DNA of 5,608 nucleotides, taken from assembly GCA_027071965.1 (NCBI GenBank), contig JALSYJ010000025.1, positions 1 through 5,608 on the forward strand, given 5' to 3'. Below the pieces are notes generated by a model. That model was not told where the DNA came from, did not search any database, and saw only the letters and a list, made by a program, of their open reading frames with translations. The DNA is from Robiginitomaculum sp. (GTDB taxonomy: Bacteria; Pseudomonadota; Alphaproteobacteria; Caulobacterales; Maricaulaceae). Positions 1-5,608 of this stretch are shown here, piece by piece. The translations under genes and the position numbers were made by a program. Within the stretch, counting starts at the first letter, position 1. Every line of letters starts with the position of its first letter.

Positions 1-137
1 AAGCCAGCCATGCCTTTAATATTCTTGATGCCAGAGGCGTGGTCTCGGCTACCGAGCGCGCCAGTTTTATTAAGCGGGTTCGCGATCTGGCCAAGGGATG
101 CGCCGAAGCCTGGGTAGAGCTGGAAGGGGCTGGGTGA
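1..137 (+). CDS. glyQ: Glycine--tRNA ligase alpha subunit, C-terminal end (partial)
   Basis: This is the 3' end of the gene for the catalytic alpha subunit of the bacterial alpha2beta2 glycyl-tRNA synthetase, a cytoplasmic enzyme that activates glycine with ATP and loads it onto tRNA-Gly. Reading from base 3, 44 residues are visible before a TGA at 135-137. They include FNILDARGVVSATERASFI and then an amphipathic helix (RVRDLAKGCAEAWVELEGAG). The core FN-LDAR---S-TER matches the conserved GlyQ C-terminal region as I recall it from E. coli. The identity is supported independently by glyS lying downstream. The N-terminal class II catalytic domain lies outside the window. The stop codon overlaps the next gene's ATG by one base (TGATG), which suggests translational coupling. 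The coding frame is intact in the visible part. Confidence 0.93.
   Translation, partial: ASHAFNILDARGVVSATERASFIKRVRDLAKGCAEAWVELEGAG
122..127 (+). promoter_or_regulatory. Ribosome binding site of the DUF2314 gene, inside glyQ
   Basis: GGAAGG lies in the last codons of glyQ, 9 bases before the ATG at 137. It is a good Shine-Dalgarno match at normal spacing. It decides the start of the DUF2314 gene at 137 rather than at the in-frame ATG at 98, whose product would begin with an arginine-rich, non-conserved stretch overlapping glyQ by 40 bases. Confidence 0.6.
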
Positions 138-640
138 TGGATCCGTTTGCGCTTACGCTGGCTGGTCTGCTATTGGCTCTATTTGCAGGGATTTGGTTGT
201 ATAAATATTTTTTTGGAAGTGGTGAATTTTTATATGAAGTCAAAGCTGATGATTTAATAATGCAAGAGGCTATGAAAAAAGCACGGGCAACATTGCCGGA
301 GTTTTGGGAGCTTAAACAACAGGGTAATCCGGAAATGACAGACTTTTCCTTAAAAGTCCGGTTTCAAGGTGAAGAAGATATAAAAGAACACATATGGTTA
401 GGGGACGTTGAGAAAACTAAAGATGGGTTTTCTGGCTATATTAGTAACGAGCCGCAATTTTTGGGCGACTTAAAGGTAGGTGAATGCGTGTCATTTTTAG
501 AGGAGCAGATTACCGACTGGATGTATATGAAAGATGATAAAGTATACGGTAATTATACCCTGCGGGCGCAGATGCAGAATATGTCTTTGAGCGATAAAGA
601 AATGGTTGAGTGTAGGGCAATGTTTGGAGATGATTCATAG
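137..640 (+). CDS. Membrane-anchored DUF2314 (YegJ-like) domain protein
   Basis: This is a 167-residue protein of unknown biochemical function. Residues 3-26 form one strongly hydrophobic segment (PFALTLAGLLLALFAGIWLY and onward), with no lipobox cysteine, so a membrane anchor is more likely than a lipoprotein signal. Residues about 38-146 resemble DUF2314: the KARATLPEFW motif at 48-57, FSLKVRF at 70-76, EHIWLGDVE at 84-92, a NEP turn at 104-106, LKVGE at 112-116, and the signature ITDWMYMKDDKVYGNYTLR at 125-143. The last 20 residues are polar and not recognisable. The membrane topology is ambiguous: the N-terminus has only an aspartate, and a lysine follows the segment. The gene overlaps the glyQ stop by one base and abuts glyS with no gap, so it is very probably co-transcribed and translated with both. 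Its base composition is more AT-rich than its neighbours (about 38% G+C by hand count over 181-600). The family assignment comes from motif recall; no function is inferred. Confidence 0.82.
   Translation: MDPFALTLAGLLLALFAGIWLYKYFFGSGEFLYEVKADDLIMQEAMKKARATLPEFWELKQQGNPEMTDFSLKVRFQGEEDIKEHIWLGDVEKTKDGFSGYISNEPQFLGDLKVGECVSFLEEQITDWMYMKDDKVYGNYTLRAQMQNMSLSDKEMVECRAMFGDDS
626..629 (+). promoter_or_regulatory. Probable ribosome binding site of glyS
   Basis: GGAG (in the context TTTGGAGATGA) lies 11 bases before the glyS ATG at 641, within the last codons of the DUF2314 gene. The spacing is slightly long but acceptable. Because the stop TAG at 638-640 touches the ATG, re-initiation by ribosomes finishing the upstream gene may also contribute. 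Confidence 0.45.
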
Positions 641-2644
641 ATGGCCGAATTGCTATTAGAGATTTTCTCCGAAGAGATCCCGGCGCGGATGCAGGTTAAG
701 GCTGTCAATGATCTGCAGCGTCTATTATCCAAAGCCCTAACCGAAGCCGGTTTTGAATTTGCTGATATACAAGGTTTTGCCGGGCCACGGCGCTTGACCT
801 GTATGATTGCTGATCTGCCAGTTAAGTCACCAGATGTGATCGAGGAACGCAAAGGCCCAAGGGTCGGCGCACCAGAACAAGCACTGGCTGGGTTTTTGCG
901 CGGTGCCGGTATTGCCAGCCTCGATGATTGCGAACAGCGCGAGGACAAAAAGGGAAAGTTTTGGCTGGCAAAACTGCACAAGCCCGGACGCGCCGCCACC
1001 GAAGTGCTGGCTGAAATCATACCGCAGATCATGGCTGATTTCCCGTGGCCAAAATCCATGAAATGGGGCTTTGGCAATTTTCGCTGGGTGCGGCCGATTC
1101 ATGGCATTGTCTGCATATTGGATGGAAAAATCGTGCCGTTTGAAATAGCAGGCATCAAAAGCGGCAACCAAACCTTTGGTCATCGTATCATGGGGCCGGG
1201 GCCGTTTACCGTCTCATCATTTGCCAATTATCGCCAGCAATTAGAGGGGATGGGTCGTGTTTTGCTTGATGCGGATGATCGCAAAGCAAAAATTTCACAG
1301 CAAATTTCCGAAATTTGCAATCAAAACAATCTTGCTCTGGTTCAGGATAATGCCTTGCTTGATGAGGTGGCAGGTCTTGCCGAATGGCCGGTGACACTAT
1401 TGGGTCAAATGGATGAGGGATTTCTTGACCTGCCAGCAGAAGTGATCACGCTTTCAATGGCCAAACACCAGAAATACTTCTCGGTCAAGGATGCAAGAAG
1501 CGGCAAATTAGCGCCGAACTTTCTGGTGGTGGCCAATTTGGATGCTCCCGATGGTGGTAAGGCCATTGCAAAGGGAAATGCGCGGGTGCTAAGCGCCCGT
1601 CTGGCTGATGCCCGGCACTTTTGGGACACGGATCGGGGGCAAACCCTGGAAAGCCGTGTTGATGCCTTAAAAGATGTGGTGTTTCACCAAAAACTGGGCA
1701 GTGTCCATGACAAGGTGATGCGCGTGGCAGAATTGGCTGGACAGCTTGCGCCAATGGTTGGGGCTGACCCAAAACTGGCGGAGCGCGCCGCACGGCTGGC
1801 CAAGGCTGACCTAACTACGCAAATGGTGGTGGAGTTTACGTCCCTGCAAGGGGTGATGGGCCGATATTATGCATTGGCTGATGGCGAAGACAAAGTGGTG
1901 GCAGATGCCATTTGTGATCATTACAAGCCACAAGGCCCAACCGACGAAGTCCCCACCGATCCGGTTAGCATTGCGGTGGCTTTGGCTGATAAATTGGATA
2001 CGCTGGTTGGATTTTGGGCAATAGATGAAAAGCCCACCGGCTCCAAGGACCCATATGCTTTGCGCCGTGCCGCATTGGGCGTGATCAGAATTGTGTTGGC
2101 TAATAAGGTGCGGTTGCAGGTATCAGAGCAACTATTATCTTTCTTCCACGACCGTCTGAAAGTTCACCTTCGGGATTCTGGTGCTCGTCATGATTTAATT
2201 GATGCAGTTTTAAGCCCTGATGCTGATGATCTGGTGGCGATTGTGGATCGGGTGCAAGCGCTTTCCAGCTTCCTTGAAACGCCAGAAGGCGAACAATTGC
2301 TGGCTGGAACCAAACGCGCTGCGAACATTGTTAAAGCCGAAGAGAAGAAGGGAACAGAAGTTTCCGGGAACATCAAAATTGCTTTATTTACTGAGCCGCA
2401 GGAAAAGGCTCTCTATGAAGCACTGCAAACCGCTCGAGACAAAGCATCCAAAGCTATTACCGACGAAGATTATACTGCGGCGATGGCAGCTTTAGCTCCG
2501 TTACGCGGGCCGGTTGATGATTTTTTTGATGCGGTAATGGTCAATGATGATGATCAGACAATTCGATTGAACAGGTTGCGGCTGCTTTCCGGTATCCGCG
2601 AGGCTCTGGCTCCAGTTGCCGATTTTGACAAAATTGCCGGCTAA
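641..2644 (+). CDS. glyS: Glycine--tRNA ligase beta subunit
   Basis: This is the 667-residue beta subunit of the tetrameric glycyl-tRNA synthetase. With GlyQ it recognises tRNA-Gly in the cytoplasm; the alpha subunit carries the aminoacylation active site and beta supplies most of the tRNA-binding domains. The length is close to the roughly 690 residues of E. coli GlyS. Family landmarks run in order: the N-terminal AELLLEIFSEEIPARMQ, GPRRLT near residue 50, PWPKSMKWG and FRWVRPIHGIV near 135-155, FHQKLGSVHDK from 348, the HD-domain-like stretch LAKADLTTQMVVEFTSLQG around 386-404, KLDTLVGFWAIDEKPTGS from 451, KDPYALRRAALGVIRI from 469, and KRAANIV near 563. The C-terminal 90 or so residues form the helical DALR-type anticodon-binding region. 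The start at 641 is supported by the conserved N-terminus immediately following it. The gene ends with tandem stops (TAA TAG). No truncation or frameshift is visible. Confidence 0.97.
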   Translation: MAELLLEIFSEEIPARMQVKAVNDLQRLLSKALTEAGFEFADIQGFAGPRRLTCMIADLPVKSPDVIEERKGPRVGAPEQALAGFLRGAGIASLDDCEQREDKKGKFWLAKLHKPGRAATEVLAEIIPQIMADFPWPKSMKWGFGNFRWVRPIHGIVCILDGKIVPFEIAGIKSGNQTFGHRIMGPGPFTVSSFANYRQQLEGMGRVLLDADDRKAKISQQISEICNQNNLALVQDNALLDEVAGLAEWPVTLLGQMDEGFLDLPAEVITLSMAKHQKYFSVKDARSGKLAPNFLVVANLDAPDGGKAIAKGNARVLSARLADARHFWDTDRGQTLESRVDALKDVVFHQKLGSVHDKVMRVAELAGQLAPMVGADPKLAERAARLAKADLTTQMVVEFTSLQGVMGRYYALADGEDKVVADAICDHYKPQGPTDEVPTDPVSIAVALADKLDTLVGFWAIDEKPTGSKDPYALRRAALGVIRIVLANKVRLQVSEQLLSFFHDRLKVHLRDSGARHDLIDAVLSPDADDLVAIVDRVQALSSFLETPEGEQLLAGTKRAANIVKAEEKKGTEVSGNIKIALFTEPQEKALYEALQTARDKASKAITDEDYTAAMAALAPLRGPVDDFFDAVMVNDDDQTIRLNRLRLLSGIREALAPVADFDKIAG

Positions 2645-2662
2645 TAGATTGGGCGTAATGAT

Positions 2663-5332
2663 ATGACAAAATGGGTATATGGATTTGGTGGTGGCACCGC
2701 AGAGGGCGAGGCCGGGATGAAGAACCTGCTCGGCGGTAAGGGGGCGAATCTGGCCGAAATGTGCAGTCTTGGCCTGCCGGTTCCGCCGGGCTTTACCCTT
2801 ACCACCGAGGTTTGCACCAATTATCTCGACAATCAGAAATCATGGCCGAAGAACCTCCAGGATCAGGTATTGGCAGCGTTGCAAACACTGGAGCAGCAAT
2901 CAGGCAAAAGTTTTGGTGATGCTGCCAACCCATTGCTGGTGTCGGTGCGCTCCGGTGGGCGGGCATCCATGCCGGGAATGATGGATACGGTATTAAATCT
3001 GGGCCTGAATCATGAAACCGTGGAAGGGCTTGCATCTCTTTCAGGGGACAGGCGTTTTGCCTTTGATAGCTATCGGCGCTTCATTCAAATGTATTCAGAT
3101 GTGGTGCTGGGCGTTGATCATGACCTGTTTGAAGAGGTTCTGGACGAGCACAAGGACGTTTGCGGCTTTGAGGGTGATACTGATCTGGCCGCCGAAGACT
3201 GGGAGCAGATAACAACAGCATATTTGCAATTGGTTGAGGATGAAACCGGCAGGCCTTTTCCCGCCAGTCCGCTGGATCAGTTATGGGGTGCAATTGGCGC
3301 CGTATTCGATAGCTGGATGAATGAGCGGGCCCAGGTCTATCGTAACTTGCACGAAATACCGACCAGTTGGGGCACCGCGGTCAATGTGCAGGCCATGGTG
3401 TTTGGCAATATGGGTGAAACATCGGCAACCGGAGTGGCGTTTACTCGCAATCCGTCTACCGGCGAGCGGGCATATTATGGCGAATTTCTGATCAACGCTC
3501 AAGGTGAAGACGTGGTAGCCGGCATCAGAACCCCGCAGTCCTTGACCAAGGCCGCCCGGCTGGAGATGGGTGATGCACAACCGAGCATGGAAGAGGCCAT
3601 GCCGGATATATTTGCCCAGCTTACGAGTGTGTTTGACCGGCTGGAAACCCATTATAAGGATATGCAGGACATTGAGTTTACGGTTGAGCGTAAACATTTG
3701 TGGGTATTACAGACCCGCAGCGGTAAGCGCACCGCAAAGGCCGCCTTGAAAATCGCCGTTGATATGGTCGCAGAGGGTTTAATTGACGAAACTCAGGCAG
3801 TTTGCCGCATTGATCCTGCCTCACTTGACCAATTGCTGCACCCTATGCTGGCCGAGGGCCATGGTCGGCCAGTGATTGCCCTGGGGCTTCCGGCCTCTCC
3901 AGGTGCAGCCATTGGCCAGGTGGTGTTTGATGCCAATGAAGCAGTAGTTCGTGCCGGTCATGGTGAAGATGTTATACTGGTGCGCATTGAAACCTCGCCA
4001 GAGGACATTCACGGAATGCATGCGGCCAAGGGTATTGTAACCGCACGCGGTGGCATGACCTCTCATGCAGCAGTGGTTGCCAGAGGCATGGGCCGCCCCT
4101 GTGTGTCCGGTGCCGGAGAGATCAAGATAGACTACTCCAAAAAGCAGTTTCATATTGCAGGGCGAACCATATGCGAAGGCGACATCATCACCATTGACGG
4201 CACCAAGGGTCAGGTATTGGACGGTGCCGCCACCATGGTAAAGCCGGAACTTACCGGGGATTTTGGCACAATGATGGGCTGGGCAGATGGTGCGCGCAGA
4301 ATGAAAGTGCGCGCCAATGCTGAAACCCCTGCTGATGTTAGAACCGCCAGCGACTTTGGTGCAGAAGGTATTGGTCTGTGCCGGACAGAGCACATGTTCT
4401 TTGACGGTCAGCGCATTGCCGCCATGCGCGAGATGATATTGGCGCAAACCCGTGAAGGACGGATTGCCGCGCTGGAGCGGATATTGCCCATGCAGCGCGA
4501 TGACTTCATTGACATCTTTCGCATTATGGGTGAGCGCCCCTGCACCATACGCCTGCTGGATCCGCCTTTGCATGAATTCCTGCCCCATACAGCCAGGGAC
4601 GTGGATGAGGTGGCCCAGACAACGGGTATTTCCGCAGAAGCTCTGATGCAGCGGGCTGAAGAGCTGGTGGAAAGCAATCCAATGCTGGGGCATAGGGGAT
4701 GCAGGCTTGGAATTTCCTATCCTGAGATATATCAGATGCAGGCTAGGGCTATTTTTGAGGCTCAAGGCGCAGTTAAGACCGATACCGGAATAATGACCCG
4801 TGTCGAGGTAATGATCCCACTGGCAATGACTGCCAAGGAGCTGAAAATTCTGAAAGGCAAAATCCGTGAGGTGTCCGATGAGGTTGCCGCATTGCAGGGC
4901 TTTGCCCCAAAGTATAGTTTTGGTGCAATGATCGAATTGCCAAGAGCTGCACTTTGTGCCGATGAGCTGGCGCAATTTTCCGAGTTTTTCTCTTTTGGAA
5001 CCAATGATTTAACTCAAACCGCCTTAGGCTTGTCGCGAGATGATGCCACGTCATTCCTAAGCAGCTATATTTATCAGGGCGTGTTCGAGAAAGACCCGTT
5101 TATTACTCTGGACAAGCAGGGTGTGGGGCAATTGTTGCGCCGTGCTGTAGAGCTGGGGCATGGGGTGCGAAAGGACATCAAGCTGGGTGTATGCGGCGAA
5201 CATGGCGGCGATCCTGACAGTATCATGTTCTTTGAAAGCCTTGGTCTTGACTATATTTCCTGCTCGCCATTTCGGGTTCCTATTGCCAGATTGGCTGCAG
5301 CACAAGCGGCAATAACCCCCACAAATAGTTAG
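2663..5332 (+). CDS. ppdK: Pyruvate, phosphate dikinase
   Basis: This 889-residue enzyme interconverts ATP, pyruvate and phosphate with AMP, phosphoenolpyruvate and diphosphate, acting in the cytoplasm at the glycolysis/gluconeogenesis junction. The N-terminal ATP-grasp domain (about 1-370) shows GGKGANLAEM, GLPVPPGFTLTTE, SVRSGGRASMPGMMDT (Arg96, Arg100) and the nucleotide-site stretch DIEFTVERKHLWVLQTRSGKR. The swinging phosphohistidine domain (about 400-520) carries GGMTSHAAVVARGMGRPCVSG with catalytic His468. The C-terminal TIM barrel binds PEP/pyruvate: Arg574 in LCRTEH, Arg630 in IRLLDPPLHEF, Glu758 in MIELPRAAL, Asn781-Asp782 in FGTNDLTQ, and catalytic Cys844 in GVCGEHGGDP. These sit at a constant +13 offset from the Clostridium symbiosum residues I recall (His455, Arg561, Arg617, Glu745, Asn768, Cys831), so the active site looks complete. 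Thr466, two residues before the histidine, is the position phosphorylated by the PPDK regulatory protein in plants. It starts 18 bases after glyS, and 2663 is the only ATG in frame after the upstream stop at 2645; the Shine-Dalgarno match is weak. The gene ends in tandem TAG TAG. Confidence 0.98.
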   Translation: MTKWVYGFGGGTAEGEAGMKNLLGGKGANLAEMCSLGLPVPPGFTLTTEVCTNYLDNQKSWPKNLQDQVLAALQTLEQQSGKSFGDAANPLLVSVRSGGRASMPGMMDTVLNLGLNHETVEGLASLSGDRRFAFDSYRRFIQMYSDVVLGVDHDLFEEVLDEHKDVCGFEGDTDLAAEDWEQITTAYLQLVEDETGRPFPASPLDQLWGAIGAVFDSWMNERAQVYRNLHEIPTSWGTAVNVQAMVFGNMGETSATGVAFTRNPSTGERAYYGEFLINAQGEDVVAGIRTPQSLTKAARLEMGDAQPSMEEAMPDIFAQLTSVFDRLETHYKDMQDIEFTVERKHLWVLQTRSGKRTAKAALKIAVDMVAEGLIDETQAVCRIDPASLDQLLHPMLAEGHGRPVIALGLPASPGAAIGQVVFDANEAVVRAGHGEDVILVRIETSPEDIHGMHAAKGIVTARGGMTSHAAVVARGMGRPCVSGAGEIKIDYSKKQFHIAGRTICEGDIITIDGTKGQVLDGAATMVKPELTGDFGTMMGWADGARRMKVRANAETPADVRTASDFGAEGIGLCRTEHMFFDGQRIAAMREMILAQTREGRIAALERILPMQRDDFIDIFRIMGERPCTIRLLDPPLHEFLPHTARDVDEVAQTTGISAEALMQRAEELVESNPMLGHRGCRLGISYPEIYQMQARAIFEAQGAVKTDTGIMTRVEVMIPLAMTAKELKILKGKIREVSDEVAALQGFAPKYSFGAMIELPRAALCADELAQFSEFFSFGTNDLTQTALGLSRDDATSFLSSYIYQGVFEKDPFITLDKQGVGQLLRRAVELGHGVRKDIKLGVCGEHGGDPDSIMFFESLGLDYISCSPFRVPIARLAAAQAAITPTNS

Positions 5333-5335
5333 TAG

Positions 5336-5358
5336 AATTTTCCCATAAAAAGAAAATT
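5336..5358 (+). other. Weak AT-rich inverted repeat after ppdK
   Basis: AATTTTC (5336-5342) and GAAAATT (5352-5358) can pair as a 7-base stem around a 9-base loop, starting just after the tandem stops of ppdK. The stem has one G-C pair and no following U-run, so it is not a standard intrinsic terminator. It might be a weak 3'-end structure or chance in AT-rich sequence. No better terminator candidate was found between 5333 and 5531. Confidence 0.25.
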
Positions 5359-5410
5359 TGAGGTATTTCATTCGCAAAAGTGTTGGTGTTTAGGGATATG
5401 TTGCCCATTC

Positions 5411-5419
5411 TGCTATAAT
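5411..5419 (+). promoter_or_regulatory. Candidate extended -10 promoter for the downstream gene
   Basis: TGC followed by a perfect TATAAT (5414-5419) forms a textbook extended -10 element for a housekeeping sigma factor. At 17-base spacing the -35 position (5391-5396, TAGGGA) is poor, which is typical of extended -10 promoters. Transcription would begin near 5425-5427, leaving a leader of about 105 bases before the ATG at 5532. It sits in the only sizeable intergenic gap of the window, so a promoter is expected there. Promoter function is inferred. Confidence 0.45.
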
Positions 5420-5455
5420 TAGAGCAACTTTCTCCCCTTGCTGGAATCGTTGAGA

Positions 5456-5470
5456 TTAGTTAATTGTTAA
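5456..5470 (+). promoter_or_regulatory. CtrA-like binding site (TTAG-N7-TTAA)
   Basis: TTAG at 5456-5459, seven bases, then TTAA at 5467-5470 matches the alphaproteobacterial CtrA consensus TTAA-N7-TTAA at seven of eight fixed positions. A further TTAA at 5460-5463 falls within the spacer. The site lies about 60 bases before the start codon at 5532 and 37 bases after the candidate -10 box. That position would suit repression of this promoter, or control of a second, nearer one. The motif is short and AT-rich, so a chance match is possible. Confidence 0.28.
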
Positions 5471-5531
5471 GCACTTTACGGTATTTTTTGCACGGGATCT
5501 GGTTTGATATTAGCAAAACAGGTAGCGGGAC

Positions 5532-5608
5532 ATGGGCAATATATACGATTTTTTCCAGGGCTTGACCTTGAATCATTTTGTTCGATCCATGGTGGTTGCA
5601 CCGGCTTT
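5532..5608 (+). CDS. N-terminus of an unidentified protein (partial)
   Basis: An open frame starts at ATG 5532 and runs off the window end; 25 complete codons read MGNIYDFFQGLTLNHFVRSM and then VVAPA. An in-frame TAG at 5523-5525 rules out an earlier ATG. AGG at 5520-5522, 9 bases upstream, is a modest ribosome binding site. A second in-frame ATG at 5589 is possible: the following residues (VVAPA) are hydrophobic and could begin a signal peptide or membrane segment. The reading frame is too short to identify. In some Alphaproteobacteria I recall a cell wall hydrolase gene beside ppdK, but nothing in these residues proves that here. It appears to have its own promoter in the preceding gap rather than belonging to the gly-ppdK unit. 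Confidence 0.5.
   Translation, partial: MGNIYDFFQGLTLNHFVRSMVVAPA

Noticed and set aside
98..136. Upstream ATG at 98 as the start of the DUF2314 protein
   Set aside because: It would add 13 arginine- and glycine-rich residues read out of frame from the conserved GlyQ end. The ATG at 137 has a better ribosome binding site and places the hydrophobic segment at the N-terminus.
553..1077. A 174-codon minus-strand open frame across the DUF2314-glyS junction
   Set aside because: It overlaps two supported plus-strand genes, has low-complexity Ser/Ala composition, and shows no recognisable motif.
3281..3697. A 138-codon minus-strand open frame inside ppdK
   Set aside because: It is a shadow of ppdK, with no family resemblance and no start signals.
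3821..4975. A 384-codon open frame on the minus strand opposite ppdK
   Set aside because: It lies wholly within the well-conserved ppdK coding frame. Its translation is rich in Cys, His and Gly as expected from reverse-complemented codons, shows no recognisable domain, and has no ribosome binding site or promoter evidence.
5336..5358. Intrinsic terminator for ppdK
   Set aside because: The stem is AT-rich with a single G-C pair and no U-run follows, so it is listed only as a weak inverted repeat.
5400..5428. GTTGC (5400-5404) and GCAAC (5424-5428) as an operator or hairpin around the -10 box
   Set aside because: Five-base arms with 19 bases between them are expected by chance, and the inner bases do not extend the symmetry convincingly.
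1..5608. A novel defence, mobile or biosynthetic system
   Set aside because: No transposase, integrase, nuclease, toxin-antitoxin pair, direct-repeat array or RNA gene is visible. Apart from the DUF2314 insertion and the partial last gene, the content is recognisable housekeeping genes.

Overview
The window is a compact, one-direction stretch of a bacterial chromosome. It holds the end of glyQ, a small DUF2314-family gene, complete glyS, complete ppdK, and after a 199-base gap the first 25 codons of an unidentified gene. A split (alpha plus beta) glycyl-tRNA synthetase followed directly by pyruvate, phosphate dikinase is an order I recall from Alphaproteobacteria. Protein similarity by eye and a moderate G+C content fit a proteobacterium of that class. 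The organism cannot be narrowed further from the sequence alone.

Layout: bases 1-137 encode the last 44 residues of GlyQ. Its TGA stop shares one base with the ATG of a 167-residue protein (137-640) that has one N-terminal membrane segment and a DUF2314 domain. That gene ends directly against the start of glyS (641-2644), which is followed 18 bases later by ppdK (2663-5332). The tight spacing suggests a single transcription unit, with translational coupling across the first two junctions. The 199-base gap after ppdK has no convincing intrinsic terminator. It carries a perfect extended -10 box and a near-consensus CtrA-type TTAA-N7-TTAA site before the next start codon at 5532.

Function: GlyQ and GlyS form the alpha2beta2 glycyl-tRNA synthetase that charges tRNA-Gly. 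PpdK interconverts pyruvate and phosphoenolpyruvate. All catalytic residues I could place are intact in PpdK, and GlyS looks full length. The DUF2314 gene is the only unusual element: it separates the two subunit genes of one enzyme, is clearly more AT-rich than its neighbours, and has no known link to tRNA charging. I see no mobile element, CRISPR array, RNA gene or novel multi-gene system. Most of the window is ordinary housekeeping sequence.
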